Source of the DNA: Novosphingobium sp. BW1
GTDB lineage: Bacteria; Pseudomonadota; Alphaproteobacteria; Sphingomonadales; Sphingomonadaceae
Reading direction: 5' to 3'
Assembly: GCF_008107685.1 (NCBI RefSeq)
Contig: NZ_VIRF01000078.1
Span: 372,001-436,000, forward strand
DNA length: 64,000 bases
The translations under genes were made by a program, and so were the position numbers. The notes beneath the pieces were generated by a model, which saw only the letters and a list, made by a program, of their open reading frames with translations, was not told the origin of the DNA and did no database searches. Shown one piece after another: positions 52,932 through 62,168 of the stretch; the stretch's first letter is position 1; every line of letters begins with the position of its first letter.

Positions 52932-54131
52932 GTGCAGGTTTTCGGTTCCGGATTTCGCGTCATTGCACCGGCCATCGGCGTCGCCGCGCTCGCGATCCTG
53001 CAACCGGGCATCGACCCGGTGTTCCTCGCCCTGCTGAGCGAGGCACATGCTCTCTCGCCCGACCTTCACGGCTGGGTCGTGGCCGCCGCCCAGGCGGGCC
53101 TCGCTCTCGGCTCACTGCTGAGCCTCCTTGCCGGCGCACGCCTGCCCTCGTGGAGTTTTTCCGCCGCTGCGCTGGCCGCCACGGCCGCCGCCCTAGCGAC
53201 CGGCGCGATTGCCGACTTCCCGGCGCTCCTGGCCTTGCGCGCCGCCCACGGCGCGGCCATGGGGCTCATCTACACGCAGGCCATGGCCCACGCCGCACGC
53301 CACCGCCCGACCGGCGCCTTTGCCGCCGCGCTTCTTGTCCAGTTGCTACTCTCAATGGGCGTGGCCGCCGGTCTGCCCAGCCTGGCCAATAAGCGCGGCG
53401 CACCCGAAGCCCTCGAACTGCTTGCTCTGGCCCCCTTGGGCATTCTGCTTTTCCTTGGCACCTGCCGCGATGCGCTGGGCCAGCGTGCCGAATGTGACGT
53501 CGCCCCCCGCTTTGAGGTACTGAACACGCGCGCCACCGCATACGCGATCACGCCCCACACCCTGCTGATCGCCAGCGCCATCTTCGCCTTCGTCTGCGCC
53601 AATATGATCGTGTGGTCACTGACCGGCGCGCTCGCGCTCGGGACCGGGCTGGGCAACGACACGCTTGGAACCGCGGTCAGCCTGGGTTCGCTCGCCGGAG
53701 CCGTGACCGCCCTCGCCGTCCTTCGCGAGCGGATCCTAGTTCCTCCGGCGCTGACCGCACTCTTGTGCGGGGCCGCGTTGCTCGCCCCCATGCTGGGCGC
53801 ACGCCCCGGTCAGCCCGAGCTATTCATTGCATCCATCGTCCTGTTCAACATTGGCGCGACGGCCAGCGTCATTCGCTGCTCCGGACTTGCTGCGGCTTCG
53901 TGCACCTCCACCCGCGCGCTGCGCTTCGTCTCCTCGATGCAAACCCTGGGCATGATTGCGGGCCCCGCGCTCGGATCGCTGGCCGCGATGGGCGACAGCC
54001 GCAATGGCCCGCTCGAGGCTGCCGCGCTCGCGACGATCCTTGCCTGCGGTGCCTTCATCGCCTGGCAGCGCCGTCCCGCCACGCAGGCCGTCCCCGCGGA
54101 GCTCTACCACGAAGAACGCCAGGCCGCCTGA
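52932..54131 (+). CDS. MFS transporter
   Basis: Protein of about 399 residues with 12 predicted membrane segments, very Ala/Leu-rich, ending with a short soluble tail. The typical TM2-3 motif A is degenerate (LLSLLAGARLPSWS). Three starts are possible: GTG 52887, ATG 52905 and GTG 52932. The last is preferred because it follows AGGGGGG and lies outside the palindrome cluster that should be operator DNA. The adjacent TetR gene suggests substrate-inducible efflux. The gene lies 234 bases upstream of the qhp operon; any functional link to amine oxidation is speculative. Confidence 0.78.
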   Translation: MQVFGSGFRVIAPAIGVAALAILQPGIDPVFLALLSEAHALSPDLHGWVVAAAQAGLALGSLLSLLAGARLPSWSFSAAALAATAAALATGAIADFPALLALRAAHGAAMGLIYTQAMAHAARHRPTGAFAAALLVQLLLSMGVAAGLPSLANKRGAPEALELLALAPLGILLFLGTCRDALGQRAECDVAPRFEVLNTRATAYAITPHTLLIASAIFAFVCANMIVWSLTGALALGTGLGNDTLGTAVSLGSLAGAVTALAVLRERILVPPALTALLCGAALLAPMLGARPGQPELFIASIVLFNIGATASVIRCSGLAAASCTSTRALRFVSSMQTLGMIAGPALGSLAAMGDSRNGPLEAAALATILACGAFIAWQRRPATQAVPAELYHEERQAA

Positions 54132-54190
54132 ATCCACCGATGCTGCATCTGCGTAATGACTCGGACACGGCAGGCATTGCGCAGGATCTG

Positions 54191-54274
54191 GCGCTTTTTC
54201 GGCCCTTCGCGAACTCACCAAAGCTCACTTCCAGCGCCGCTCGGACATAAAAATGCGGCGACACGAAAAAGCGC
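54191..54274. promoter_or_regulatory. Long inverted repeat upstream of qhpA
   Basis: GCGCTTTTTCG (54191-54201) is perfectly complementary to 54264-54274. Between them lies an inner CGCCGC/GCGGCG pair (54235-54240 with 54255-54260). It is placed 90-175 bases before qhpA and 60-140 bases after the MFS stop. It may be a terminator-like RNA structure or an operator for qhp control. Confidence 0.45.
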
Positions 54275-54365
54275 CTTGACCAACTCTTGATGATTGTCCA
54301 GTTTTCTACTGCCCAAGCGCGGAATCACCGAATTGCGCGTGTAATCAGGGGGGTATTTTCAAATA

Positions 54366-56237
54366 ATGCGCCTTTCGCGAAAGAATCGCGGCGACGCCCT
54401 TGCGCGCCCGCCCCAAGTCACATCCGATGTTAAAGCGGGCAGCGTACTTGCCGCTCCGGGGCCATTCATCCGCAGCTGGCACCGCCTGCCCCTCGCCGCG
54501 CTGCTTGCCGCAGGCGCCCTTTCGACCAGCGTGGTCGTCGCGCAGGCCGGGGGGGAGGACGACTTCACCAGCGACCCGGCCGGGTGGGACGAGACCGAGG
54601 CCGGCATCCCGGTCACCGACAGTCTCACCATGCAGAAGTGCGGTACCTGCCACGCGCCAGACGCGGACGGCAACCTTTCGCGCATCTCGTGGATCCGCAC
54701 GACGCCTGAAGGCTGGGCGCAGACCATCAAGCGCATGGTCAAGCTGAACGGCCTCGAGATCGAGCCAGGCGAAGCGCGCGACGTGGTGAAATATCTTTCG
54801 ACCTACCATGGCCTTGCGCCCGAGGAAGCCAAGCCGGTGATGTACCTTGCCGAAAAGCGCATCCAGGACGAGACCATCATCCCCAATGACACGCTGCGCC
54901 AGACCTGCGCGAGCTGCCATGCCTTTGCCCAACCGATGTCCTCGCGCCGTTCCAAGCGCGAATGGGGCCTGCTGGAGAACATGCACCGCGCGCTCTATTC
55001 GACCGCGGAATTCATTTACGAGACGCCGGTTGGCGGCGGCTACGACGAGAACGGCGGCGCCGGTGATGGCGAGGGCAAGAAGCCCGAGAAGCAGGCAATC
55101 GCCGCGCTCAAGTGGCTGTCCGAAAACGCCCCGTTGCATACGCCCGAATGGTCCGCGTGGCGCCCGCGCATTCGGGCGCCTAAACTGGGCGGCAAATGGC
55201 TGATCTCAGCCGAGATGCGGGGGCACGGCCGGTTTGTTGGCGAGATGTCCGTGGCGCCCAAGGCCCCGGGCTCGGACGAATACGTCACGACCACCGTGCT
55301 CCGCTCGCTCAAGGATGGCTCGGTCCACACCCGCAAGGGGACCTCACTCATCTACACCGGCTTTTCGTGGCGCGGGTCCTCCCAGGGGGCCTCGCCATCG
55401 GCCGCCCCCGACGATCTCGACAGCACGCTGCGCGAGACGCTGTGGTTCGCGCCCGACCAGAGCATGGCGATGGGCCGCTGGTACTGGGGTGAATACCACG
55501 AGTTCGGCTACAACGTGACGCTGCGGCGCGAGAGCGGAGCGCCGGTGATCGGTGCCATCTCGCTCGACGCCCTGAAGACCGGCACCAAGGGTGCCGAGGT
55601 CCATATCTACGGTGCGAACCTGCCCGTCGATCTGACCGCCCAGGACATCGACTTCGGCAGCGGCACCAAGGTGGCGAAGCTTGTTACGGTCACCGCCGGC
55701 GAAGCGGTCGTCACGCTCGACATCGCCGCGAATGCGGTGCCCGGCCCGCGCGACGTCACCGTCGGCAGCGCGGTGCTGGAAAAGGCGCTGCCCGTCTACG
55801 CCAGTGTCGATTACGTGAAGGTCACCCCCGACACCGCACTCGCACATCTGGGCGGCATCAAGTACGCCAAGGGCTTCGAGCAGTTCGCCGCCTGGGGTTA
55901 TTCCAACGGTCCCGACGGCAAGCAAGGCACGAAGGACGACTTCGCGATCATGCCGGTCGAGGCGACCTGGTCGCTGGGCGAGTTCATCACCACGACCTAC
56001 GACAACGACACGAAGTTCGTGGGCTCGCTCGATGCGGTCTCAGGTCTCTTCACGCCCAACGTCGAAGGCCCTAACCCTGGACGCCGTTTCGGGCGCAACA
56101 ACTATGGCGAGGTATGGGTCGTTGCGACCGCGAAGAACTTGGCGGGCAAGGACGGCAAGCCGCTGGTCGGTCGTTCCTACCTCGTCACCACCGTTCCCAC
56201 CTACAAGCGCTGGGACCAGCCGGAGGTGTCCGAATGA
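54366..56237 (+). CDS. qhpA: Quinohemoprotein amine dehydrogenase alpha subunit
   Basis: Diheme c-type cytochrome subunit, 623 residues. A signal-like hydrophobic stretch lies at residues 41-60, after an unusually long N-terminal region of about 38 polar residues, so the true start may be downstream. Two heme-binding CxxCH motifs are visible: CGTCH at residues 92-96 and CASCH at 181-185. The rest forms the beta domains that contact the gamma and beta subunits. In this periplasmic enzyme, amine oxidation at CTQ in QhpC passes electrons through these hemes. The stop overlaps qhpD by four bases (ATGA), so the operon is coupled. It is the first gene of a seven-gene qhp unit. Confidence 0.93.
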   Translation: MRLSRKNRGDALARPPQVTSDVKAGSVLAAPGPFIRSWHRLPLAALLAAGALSTSVVVAQAGGEDDFTSDPAGWDETEAGIPVTDSLTMQKCGTCHAPDADGNLSRISWIRTTPEGWAQTIKRMVKLNGLEIEPGEARDVVKYLSTYHGLAPEEAKPVMYLAEKRIQDETIIPNDTLRQTCASCHAFAQPMSSRRSKREWGLLENMHRALYSTAEFIYETPVGGGYDENGGAGDGEGKKPEKQAIAALKWLSENAPLHTPEWSAWRPRIRAPKLGGKWLISAEMRGHGRFVGEMSVAPKAPGSDEYVTTTVLRSLKDGSVHTRKGTSLIYTGFSWRGSSQGASPSAAPDDLDSTLRETLWFAPDQSMAMGRWYWGEYHEFGYNVTLRRESGAPVIGAISLDALKTGTKGAEVHIYGANLPVDLTAQDIDFGSGTKVAKLVTVTAGEAVVTLDIAANAVPGPRDVTVGSAVLEKALPVYASVDYVKVTPDTALAHLGGIKYAKGFEQFAAWGYSNGPDGKQGTKDDFAIMPVEATWSLGEFITTTYDNDTKFVGSLDAVSGLFTPNVEGPNPGRRFGRNNYGEVWVVATAKNLAGKDGKPLVGRSYLVTTVPTYKRWDQPEVSE

Positions 56238-57712
56238 ACACGATGACCGCCCCTGCCGCCGACTTTCGCACCGCGCGCTATCGCCTGGGCGAACTGCACG
56301 AATTCGAGGCCGCAGATCAGCCGTATGTCTACCTTGTCGGTGCAGGCGCGATTTTCGCGCTCGACGATGGTGCCCGCGCGGTGCTCGAAGAACTGCGCGA
56401 GGGCGAGATGGCGCATGGTGAGATCGTCTCCGCGCTTGTCGCCCATGGCTATGCGAACGGCGATGCCGAAGAACTGATCCGCGAACTTCTGTTCGTGCGC
56501 GGCATCGTCTCGGACCGGATCGCCCCTGCGCTCGATCCGCAGCCGACCGCCCCGCCTGCCGACTTCCCGCTCCAGGCGCTGGTGCTCAACATCACCAACC
56601 AGTGCAACCTCGCCTGCACCTATTGTTATGAGTTCGGCGCGGACAAGATCGCGACGCCCCAGGGCAAGCCCAAGTTCATGACCCTGGAGACGGCGAAGTC
56701 CTCGATCGACTTCCTGCTCACCCAGTCAGGTAGCCGGGAAACGGTGCACGTCACCTTCTTCGGCGGCGAGACGCTCATGAATTTCAAGCTGCTGCGCGAA
56801 GTCGTCCTTTACGCCAATGAGGCCGCCGCCGCGCAGCACCGCGCGATCACCTACAGCCTCACTACCAACGCGACGCTGCTGTCGGACCCGATCATCGAGT
56901 TCCTCGCCGACAACGACGTGGGCGTCACCGTCAGCATCGACGGACCGGCTGACCTTCAGGACCACCGACGCATCTACAGGAGCGGCAAGGGCTCCTATGA
57001 AGTCATCGAACCGCGCCTCAAGAAACTGATCGCCCGCCACCGCACACGCGCCATCACCGCGCGCGTGACACTGAGCGAAGGCGTCACCGATGTCCTTCGT
57101 ATCTACCGCCACCTCAAGGACGAACTGGGCTTTCACGAAGTCGGCTTTGCCCCGGTCACCAATTCAGGCGACCAGGACTATGCGATCAACGGCGATGGCA
57201 TGAGCAAGGTTCTGGCGGACTTCCATGCGCTGGCCGACGAATGGCTGGAGTACGCGTTGGAGAATCGCATGCACGGCTTCTCCAACGTCTCGGAGACCAT
57301 TGCCGAACTGATGCAGGGCGTGAACAAGTCGCACCCGTGCGGGGCCGGACTTGGCCTGCTGGGTGTCAGCCCCTCGGGCGACCTGTCGCCTTGCCACCGC
57401 TTCACCGACGCCGATACCCACACGCTGGGCAACATCGAAAGCGGTATCGATGCGGCCAAGCGCGAGGACTTCCTCTCGCGCGGGCACGTCAGCGCCAAGT
57501 ACGAATGCCAGAGTTGCTGGGCGCGCCCCTTGTGCGCGGGCGGCTGCCATCACGAGGCCTTCGTGCGCTACGGCGACACCGGCCACGCCAATCTGCACTA
57601 CTGTGACTGGATCCGTGAATGGACCGACACGTGCCTGCGTGTCTACGGCGCAGTCGCAGCGCAGAACCCCGGATTTCTCGAACGTTTTGCAACGCGGAAG
57701 GCCAACGCATGA
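56234..57712 (+). CDS. qhpD: Radical SAM maturase forming QhpC thioether crosslinks
   Basis: SPASM-type radical-SAM protein of 492 residues. The core cluster motif is CNLACTYC (Cys124, 128, 131). Downstream, CGAGLGLLGVSPSGDLSPCHR and CQSCWARPLCAGGCHHE supply the cysteines for auxiliary 4Fe-4S clusters. In the qhp system QhpD joins Cys to Asp/Glu side chains of QhpC before export. The N-terminal ~110 residues resemble the peptide-recognition domain seen in other RiPP maturases. ATG 56234 overlaps the qhpA stop; stop 57712 overlaps qhpC. Identification rests on motifs plus operon context and is firm. Confidence 0.93.
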   Translation: MNTMTAPAADFRTARYRLGELHEFEAADQPYVYLVGAGAIFALDDGARAVLEELREGEMAHGEIVSALVAHGYANGDAEELIRELLFVRGIVSDRIAPALDPQPTAPPADFPLQALVLNITNQCNLACTYCYEFGADKIATPQGKPKFMTLETAKSSIDFLLTQSGSRETVHVTFFGGETLMNFKLLREVVLYANEAAAAQHRAITYSLTTNATLLSDPIIEFLADNDVGVTVSIDGPADLQDHRRIYRSGKGSYEVIEPRLKKLIARHRTRAITARVTLSEGVTDVLRIYRHLKDELGFHEVGFAPVTNSGDQDYAINGDGMSKVLADFHALADEWLEYALENRMHGFSNVSETIAELMQGVNKSHPCGAGLGLLGVSPSGDLSPCHRFTDADTHTLGNIESGIDAAKREDFLSRGHVSAKYECQSCWARPLCAGGCHHEAFVRYGDTGHANLHYCDWIREWTDTCLRVYGAVAAQNPGFLERFATRKANA

Positions 57713-58080
57713 AGCACCTGAAGCCGATCAACCGGAAGGCCCAGAGGATCGACGATCTGGCCTCCCCTGCCCCCGAAACCATGATGGATGCCTCGTCCGA
57801 CCCGCTGGGCGAGGACGACATCGTCGCGCTCCAGCAGAAGACCCAGCAACCCCATGTGCCGATGGGTTGCACGCTGGCCTTCTCACCAGGCTGGGAAGTT
57901 GATGCGGGTGGCGGCACGGCGGGTCTGTGCCAGCCGGTCGAGCGCGACATCTATGACTGCTACGTCAGCTGTTTCTGGCCCGTGCAGGTGCCCGACCACA
58001 TCAACTATTCGCCCGACTGGGCCAGCAACTGCGCCTCGGCGGCGAAGGACTGGCGCAATCTCGACCTGGTCTTCCCGTGA
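57709..58080 (+). CDS. qhpC: Quinohemoprotein amine dehydrogenase gamma subunit precursor (CTQ-bearing)
   Basis: Catalytic small subunit of 123 residues. The residues known in the Paracoccus enzyme fall at exactly matching spacings: Cys54-Glu63 and Cys74-Asp80 for thioether bridges, Cys84-Trp90 for the cysteine tryptophylquinone cofactor, and Cys88-Asp96 for the third bridge (motif DCYVSCFWPVQVPD). If mature numbering is transferred (Cys54 as Cys7), the leader is about 47 residues, longer than the 28 reported for Paracoccus. The leader (MKHLKPINRKAQRIDDL) is not a Sec signal, consistent with export by QhpF and cleavage by QhpE. ATG 57709 overlaps the qhpD stop. Confidence 0.95.
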   Translation: MKHLKPINRKAQRIDDLASPAPETMMDASSDPLGEDDIVALQQKTQQPHVPMGCTLAFSPGWEVDAGGGTAGLCQPVERDIYDCYVSCFWPVQVPDHINYSPDWASNCASAAKDWRNLDLVFP

Positions 58081-58198
58081 TGCGCCCCCATCCCCTTCGG
58101 CAGCTTTGCGCGAAGGGGACCCGTCCGGACCTTGCCCGGCTGGCACAGTTCGCCTGGACCGCCACGCGCCCTCGCCCCTCGAGAAAGAGGCAGCCTTC

Positions 58199-59302
58199 AT
58201 GAAATCGCTTCGTCATGCCTTTGCCGGCAGCGCCAGCGCCGCCCTTGGTGCCGCGCTGGCCTTCGCCCAGCCCGCCGCCGCCGACACCATCGTCATCGGC
58301 GGCTATCCCGACCAGGTGCAGTTCATCGACGATACCAGCGGCAAGGTCACCGATCTCGTCACGCTGGAGACGGGCCTTCCCGACAACCTCCAGCTCTCGC
58401 AGGATCGCTCGAAGCTCTATGTCACCACCCTCACCCACACAGGGATCGAGGTGATCGACACGAAAACCCGCAAGGTCCTCAACCACTTCGAGCTCAACAC
58501 GCCGAGCACGCGCTACCGTTTCAAGGGCGGTGTGCCTGATCCCACAGGGCGCTATTTCTACGCTATTGGCCAGCGCTTCGACAAGGAAGTGGATCTCTTC
58601 CGCGTCAGCAAGTTCCAGTACTACACCATCGACCTGAAGAGCGGCGACGTCGTGCGCGCAGTCGATTTTGCCGAAGAAGACAACGGACCGGGCTGGGCGG
58701 CCAGCATGGCAATCTCGCCCGATGGCAAGACCCTCTACGTCTTTGGCGACAAGGTCCGCGTGCTCGATACCAAGGACTTCTCGGTACTCGACCGGATCGA
58801 CCTTGCCAAGCCCCAGTCTTCCGCGCTCCAAGACGTCAGCTTTGGCGGCACGCTCAATTCACGCCAGGATCCGGGCACCTATGTCTCGCTCTTCAACGGC
58901 GAGGATCCCTACATCCACAACAAGGTCTTCGGCATCGCGCGCTTCGACCTGACGCAGCGCAGCTTCACCTTCGATCCCATCGGCCCCGCGCCCGATCGCC
59001 TCGAAGGTCTGCAGGTCACGCCCGACGGCAAGGAGGGCTACACCGTCGCGGTCATGGATGATCTGGGCGACCAGCGCTGCGAGTTCTGGCACTTCGACCT
59101 CGAAACCAACACCGCGGTCGGCAAGGCCGAGTTCGAATGCCGTCGCCGCTTCTACTTCGCCATGTCGGCCGACGGAAAGAAGCTCTACATCTACGGCGCG
59201 GGCTATGACATTGCCGTCTACGATGCCGCCACGCTCAAACTCGAGGCCGACTGGGAGGTACGCAACGACATCACCATGGCGGGGCTCCTGCACCTGCCGT
59301 GA
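58199..59302 (+). CDS. qhpB: Quinohemoprotein amine dehydrogenase beta subunit
   Basis: Seven-bladed beta-propeller subunit of 367 residues, periplasmic. A Sec signal peptide covers about residues 1-28 (ending QPAAA). Blades show repeated pattern such as PDGKTLYVFGDKVRVLDT and ADGKKLYIYGAGYDIAVYD. The propeller binds QhpC next to the active site in the Paracoccus structure. A 118-base gap separates it from qhpC, the only real spacing inside the operon. AAGAGG lies nine bases before the ATG. The stop overlaps the qhpG start (GTGA). Confidence 0.92.
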   Translation: MKSLRHAFAGSASAALGAALAFAQPAAADTIVIGGYPDQVQFIDDTSGKVTDLVTLETGLPDNLQLSQDRSKLYVTTLTHTGIEVIDTKTRKVLNHFELNTPSTRYRFKGGVPDPTGRYFYAIGQRFDKEVDLFRVSKFQYYTIDLKSGDVVRAVDFAEEDNGPGWAASMAISPDGKTLYVFGDKVRVLDTKDFSVLDRIDLAKPQSSALQDVSFGGTLNSRQDPGTYVSLFNGEDPYIHNKVFGIARFDLTQRSFTFDPIGPAPDRLEGLQVTPDGKEGYTVAVMDDLGDQRCEFWHFDLETNTAVGKAEFECRRRFYFAMSADGKKLYIYGAGYDIAVYDAATLKLEADWEVRNDITMAGLLHLP

Positions 59303-60399
59303 CCCACCGCCTGCGCCGAAAAGCCGCGGGTCGCCGTGACACGTCTCTGCCGATAGAGCCGGCGCCGTCCCCGAAGATCGCTCCCATCCTCATCCACGGG
59401 AGAGGCGTAGCGGCGCACTGCTGCACTGGCCTGCTGCGCCAGGCGGGGCTTGCGGCCGTGCATCCCCCGGCACGTCCTTCGGCAGCCCCCGCGATCCTGC
59501 TGGGCGCAGTTGCGGTCAAGCTCCTGTGCGACTGCCTGGAGGCGCCCGAACTTCTGGCCAACGCGCGCCACGTCCGGCGCCGCATCGTCGCCTGGGGCGG
59601 TGCCAAGCCGACCGTCCTGCCTCACGATGCCGTCGTCCTGTCGGGCGGCGACCTGCATGCAGCCATGGAACAGGCGCGCACCTCCCGGACCGGCGGATCG
59701 GCACTTCCCCGTGCTTTTGGCGTCTACACCGAAGCCCCGTTCCCCCTTGAGCGGACACGCCACTTCGGCGCGCGTCCAGCCAGCGCCAAGGCCGTTACCC
59801 TCCTCAACGCCGAGGACGAAGAGGCCTGCTGGGTAGAGGCCGTCGCGCAGGGCTGGCTCTTCATGATCCCCTCGGGCCCAAGGGCCGCATGGCTGCTGGG
59901 CGTCGGCGGCCAGATCCCCGAGTTGCTCGCGCTCAGCCGCCACATAGCCCCGCGCATAGAATCCGGCGAAAGAGCCCCTTCGGTTCGCTTTGAGACGGCC
60001 CCGCGCATGCTCATGCGCCTTTCCGGGGCCGACTGGCTCGCCTGCGGCACCGGCGCGCTCGCTTTCGATCCGCTGTGCGGTGATGGCACCGCGCAGGCCG
60101 CCCGCGAGGCGAGTCTTGCCGCCGCCACGCTCCACGCCATTGCGGGTACTGACGGAAGCGAAGAGGCCGTGCGCCCCTATCTAGACCACTACCATTCGAT
60201 GCTGCTCGCAGGCATGCGCCGCCACCTGCGCCAGTGCGGGCAGTTCTACGCAACCGGCGCAGACAGTCCCTGGTGGCACGCGCAACTGGACGCGACGCGC
60301 GAGGGCTTCGACTGGTGCAGCGCGCAGCTGGCGGCCTTCCCCGAACCGCGCTACCGTCTCGACGGATTAACCCTGACACCGCTCGGGAATCGACAATGA
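59299..60399 (+). CDS. qhpG: FAD-dependent tryptophan monooxygenase for CTQ formation
   Basis: Flavoprotein of 366 residues, start GTG 59299 inside the qhpB stop. The N-terminal nucleotide fold is seen as ILIHGRGVAAHCCTGLLRQAG, a shortened GxG motif. The C-terminal FAD region ADWLACGTGALAFDPLCGDG resembles the GD/DPLSG motif of group A monooxygenases and halogenases. In the qhp pathway QhpG hydroxylates the QhpC tryptophan after crosslinking, giving the quinone precursor. It lies between qhpB and the ABC exporter gene. Assignment relies mainly on context plus fold, because this family is divergent; still well supported. Confidence 0.85.
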   Translation: MTHRLRRKAAGRRDTSLPIEPAPSPKIAPILIHGRGVAAHCCTGLLRQAGLAAVHPPARPSAAPAILLGAVAVKLLCDCLEAPELLANARHVRRRIVAWGGAKPTVLPHDAVVLSGGDLHAAMEQARTSRTGGSALPRAFGVYTEAPFPLERTRHFGARPASAKAVTLLNAEDEEACWVEAVAQGWLFMIPSGPRAAWLLGVGGQIPELLALSRHIAPRIESGERAPSVRFETAPRMLMRLSGADWLACGTGALAFDPLCGDGTAQAAREASLAAATLHAIAGTDGSEEAVRPYLDHYHSMLLAGMRRHLRQCGQFYATGADSPWWHAQLDATREGFDWCSAQLAAFPEPRYRLDGLTLTPLGNRQ

Positions 60400-62168
60400 G
60401 CCGCCCGCCCCTCGACGCCGCCCCCATGCCCCAGCGCTCCATCGAGCCGCCCGGATCTACGCGCGAACCGGCCCGGATTGCCGATTGGGGCAGCTACGCG
60501 CGGCTCCTGCCTTACTTGCGCCCCTATCTCGGACGCCTGACGCTAGTGCTTCTCGTCAGCCTGATCTCGACCGCGCTCAATCTCGCCCAGCCCTATCTTT
60601 CCAAGATGCTGATCGACAACGCGCTTCTCCCGCGTGACATGGGTGCGCTCGTCGCCATCGGGCTGGCCATGATCGGCGTTACCATCGGCAACTACGCGCT
60701 CAATATCCTCGCCAGTTACCGCTACATCTCGACTTCGGCGGACATGCTCTTCGATATCCGCGTGGCGCTCCTGCGCCATCTACAGACACTGTCGCCGCGA
60801 TTCTACAGTCGCTTTCGACTGGGCGATCTCATGTCACGCATCAACAGCGATGTGAGCGACATCCAGCGCGTTACCGCAGATACCATGCTCTCGGTCCTCA
60901 GCAACCTGCTCATGCTGACAGGCGGAGTGGCGATCATGCTGTGGCTCGACTGGAAGCTGTTTCTGCTCGCCATTGTCCTGCTGCCCGCCTGCGTCGGCCT
61001 CTTCGTGGTCTTCCAGAGGAAGCTTGACCGCCTCACCCGCACCATGCGTGAGCGCGGCTCGGACTTGGGCAGCCTGCTCGTCGACACGATCATGGGCATG
61101 CGCGTCGTCTCCTCGCTCAACGCCGCTGCGCACGAGACTGAGCGCTTCCGCGCCCGCAACTCCGCCTTTGTCGAGGCCATGCTGCGCATGCAGGTCGCCT
61201 CGTTCATGGCGGGCGCGGTGCCAGGCACGCTGCTGGCCGTCACGACCTCGGGCGTCATCCTCTATGGCGGCTACCAGATCATCGAAGGGACCATGTCGAT
61301 CGGCACGCTGGTCGCCTTCATGGCTTACCAGTCGCGCCTGTTCTCGCCCATTCAGGTGCTTATGGGCCTCGTCTCCGGGCTCAGCTCCGCGCGCGTCTCG
61401 CTTGCGCGCATCTTCGAGCTTTTCGACACGCCGGCCGAAGTCCTCGAAGGCTCCAGCGCCCGCGCCTTTCCAGGTCTTTCCGAGGCAATCCGTTTCGAGG
61501 ATGTCGCCCTTGCCCATGACGGCCGCGCGGTCCTCAAGGGCTTCACGCTGGAAATCCCGCGCGGCAGCTTCTGCGCGGTCCTTGGGCCCAGCGGTGTGGG
61601 CAAGTCGACACTCGCCGATCTCCTTGTTCGCTATCTCGATCCGGACGCGGGACGAATCCTGTTCGATCAGGCACCGCTGTCCGCGTTCACGCTGGGGTCG
61701 CTGCGCGAGAAGGTCATCCTCCTCGACCAGACGCCCTATCTCTTCAACGACACCATCGGCGCCAACATCGCCTTTGCCCGTCCCGAAGCAAGCGAAGAGG
61801 CGATCCGCACCGCCGCGCACCAGGCTGGCCTCGATCCACTGCTCGAACGCCTGCCGCAGGGTCTGGCGACGCCGGCGGGCGAGCGCGGCCTTGCTCTCTC
61901 CGCCGGCGAGCGTCAGCGTATCGCGCTCGCCCGCGTGCTGCTGCGCCGCCCCGATGTCCTGATCCTCGACGAGCCCACCTCCGCGCTCGATCCTAAGACA
62001 GAGCGCCACATCGCGCAGACCTTGCGCCAAGTCCTTCCTGAAGCAACGATCATCGCCATCACCCATCGCCCCGCGCTCGCCGAAGTGGCCGACCGCATCA
62101 TCACCATCGAGGAGGGCCGTGCGCATATGCGCACGGCCGCATCCCTCGCACCGCTGGTCGAGGCATGA
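60396..62168 (+). CDS. qhpF: ABC transporter exporting QhpC
   Basis: Fused permease-ATPase of 590 residues. Six membrane helices lie in the first ~340 residues. The nucleotide-binding domain has Walker A GPSGVGKST, signature LSAGERQRIALARV, Walker B VLILDEPTSALD and the switch His in IAITHRP. Type-1 exporter architecture, no peptidase domain at the N-terminus. In the qhp system the crosslinked QhpC is moved to the periplasm by QhpF. ATG 60396 overlaps qhpG; the stop overlaps qhpE (ATGA). Confidence 0.9.
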   Translation: MSRPPLDAAPMPQRSIEPPGSTREPARIADWGSYARLLPYLRPYLGRLTLVLLVSLISTALNLAQPYLSKMLIDNALLPRDMGALVAIGLAMIGVTIGNYALNILASYRYISTSADMLFDIRVALLRHLQTLSPRFYSRFRLGDLMSRINSDVSDIQRVTADTMLSVLSNLLMLTGGVAIMLWLDWKLFLLAIVLLPACVGLFVVFQRKLDRLTRTMRERGSDLGSLLVDTIMGMRVVSSLNAAAHETERFRARNSAFVEAMLRMQVASFMAGAVPGTLLAVTTSGVILYGGYQIIEGTMSIGTLVAFMAYQSRLFSPIQVLMGLVSGLSSARVSLARIFELFDTPAEVLEGSSARAFPGLSEAIRFEDVALAHDGRAVLKGFTLEIPRGSFCAVLGPSGVGKSTLADLLVRYLDPDAGRILFDQAPLSAFTLGSLREKVILLDQTPYLFNDTIGANIAFARPEASEEAIRTAAHQAGLDPLLERLPQGLATPAGERGLALSAGERQRIALARVLLRRPDVLILDEPTSALDPKTERHIAQTLRQVLPEATIIAITHRPALAEVADRIITIEEGRAHMRTAASLAPLVEA

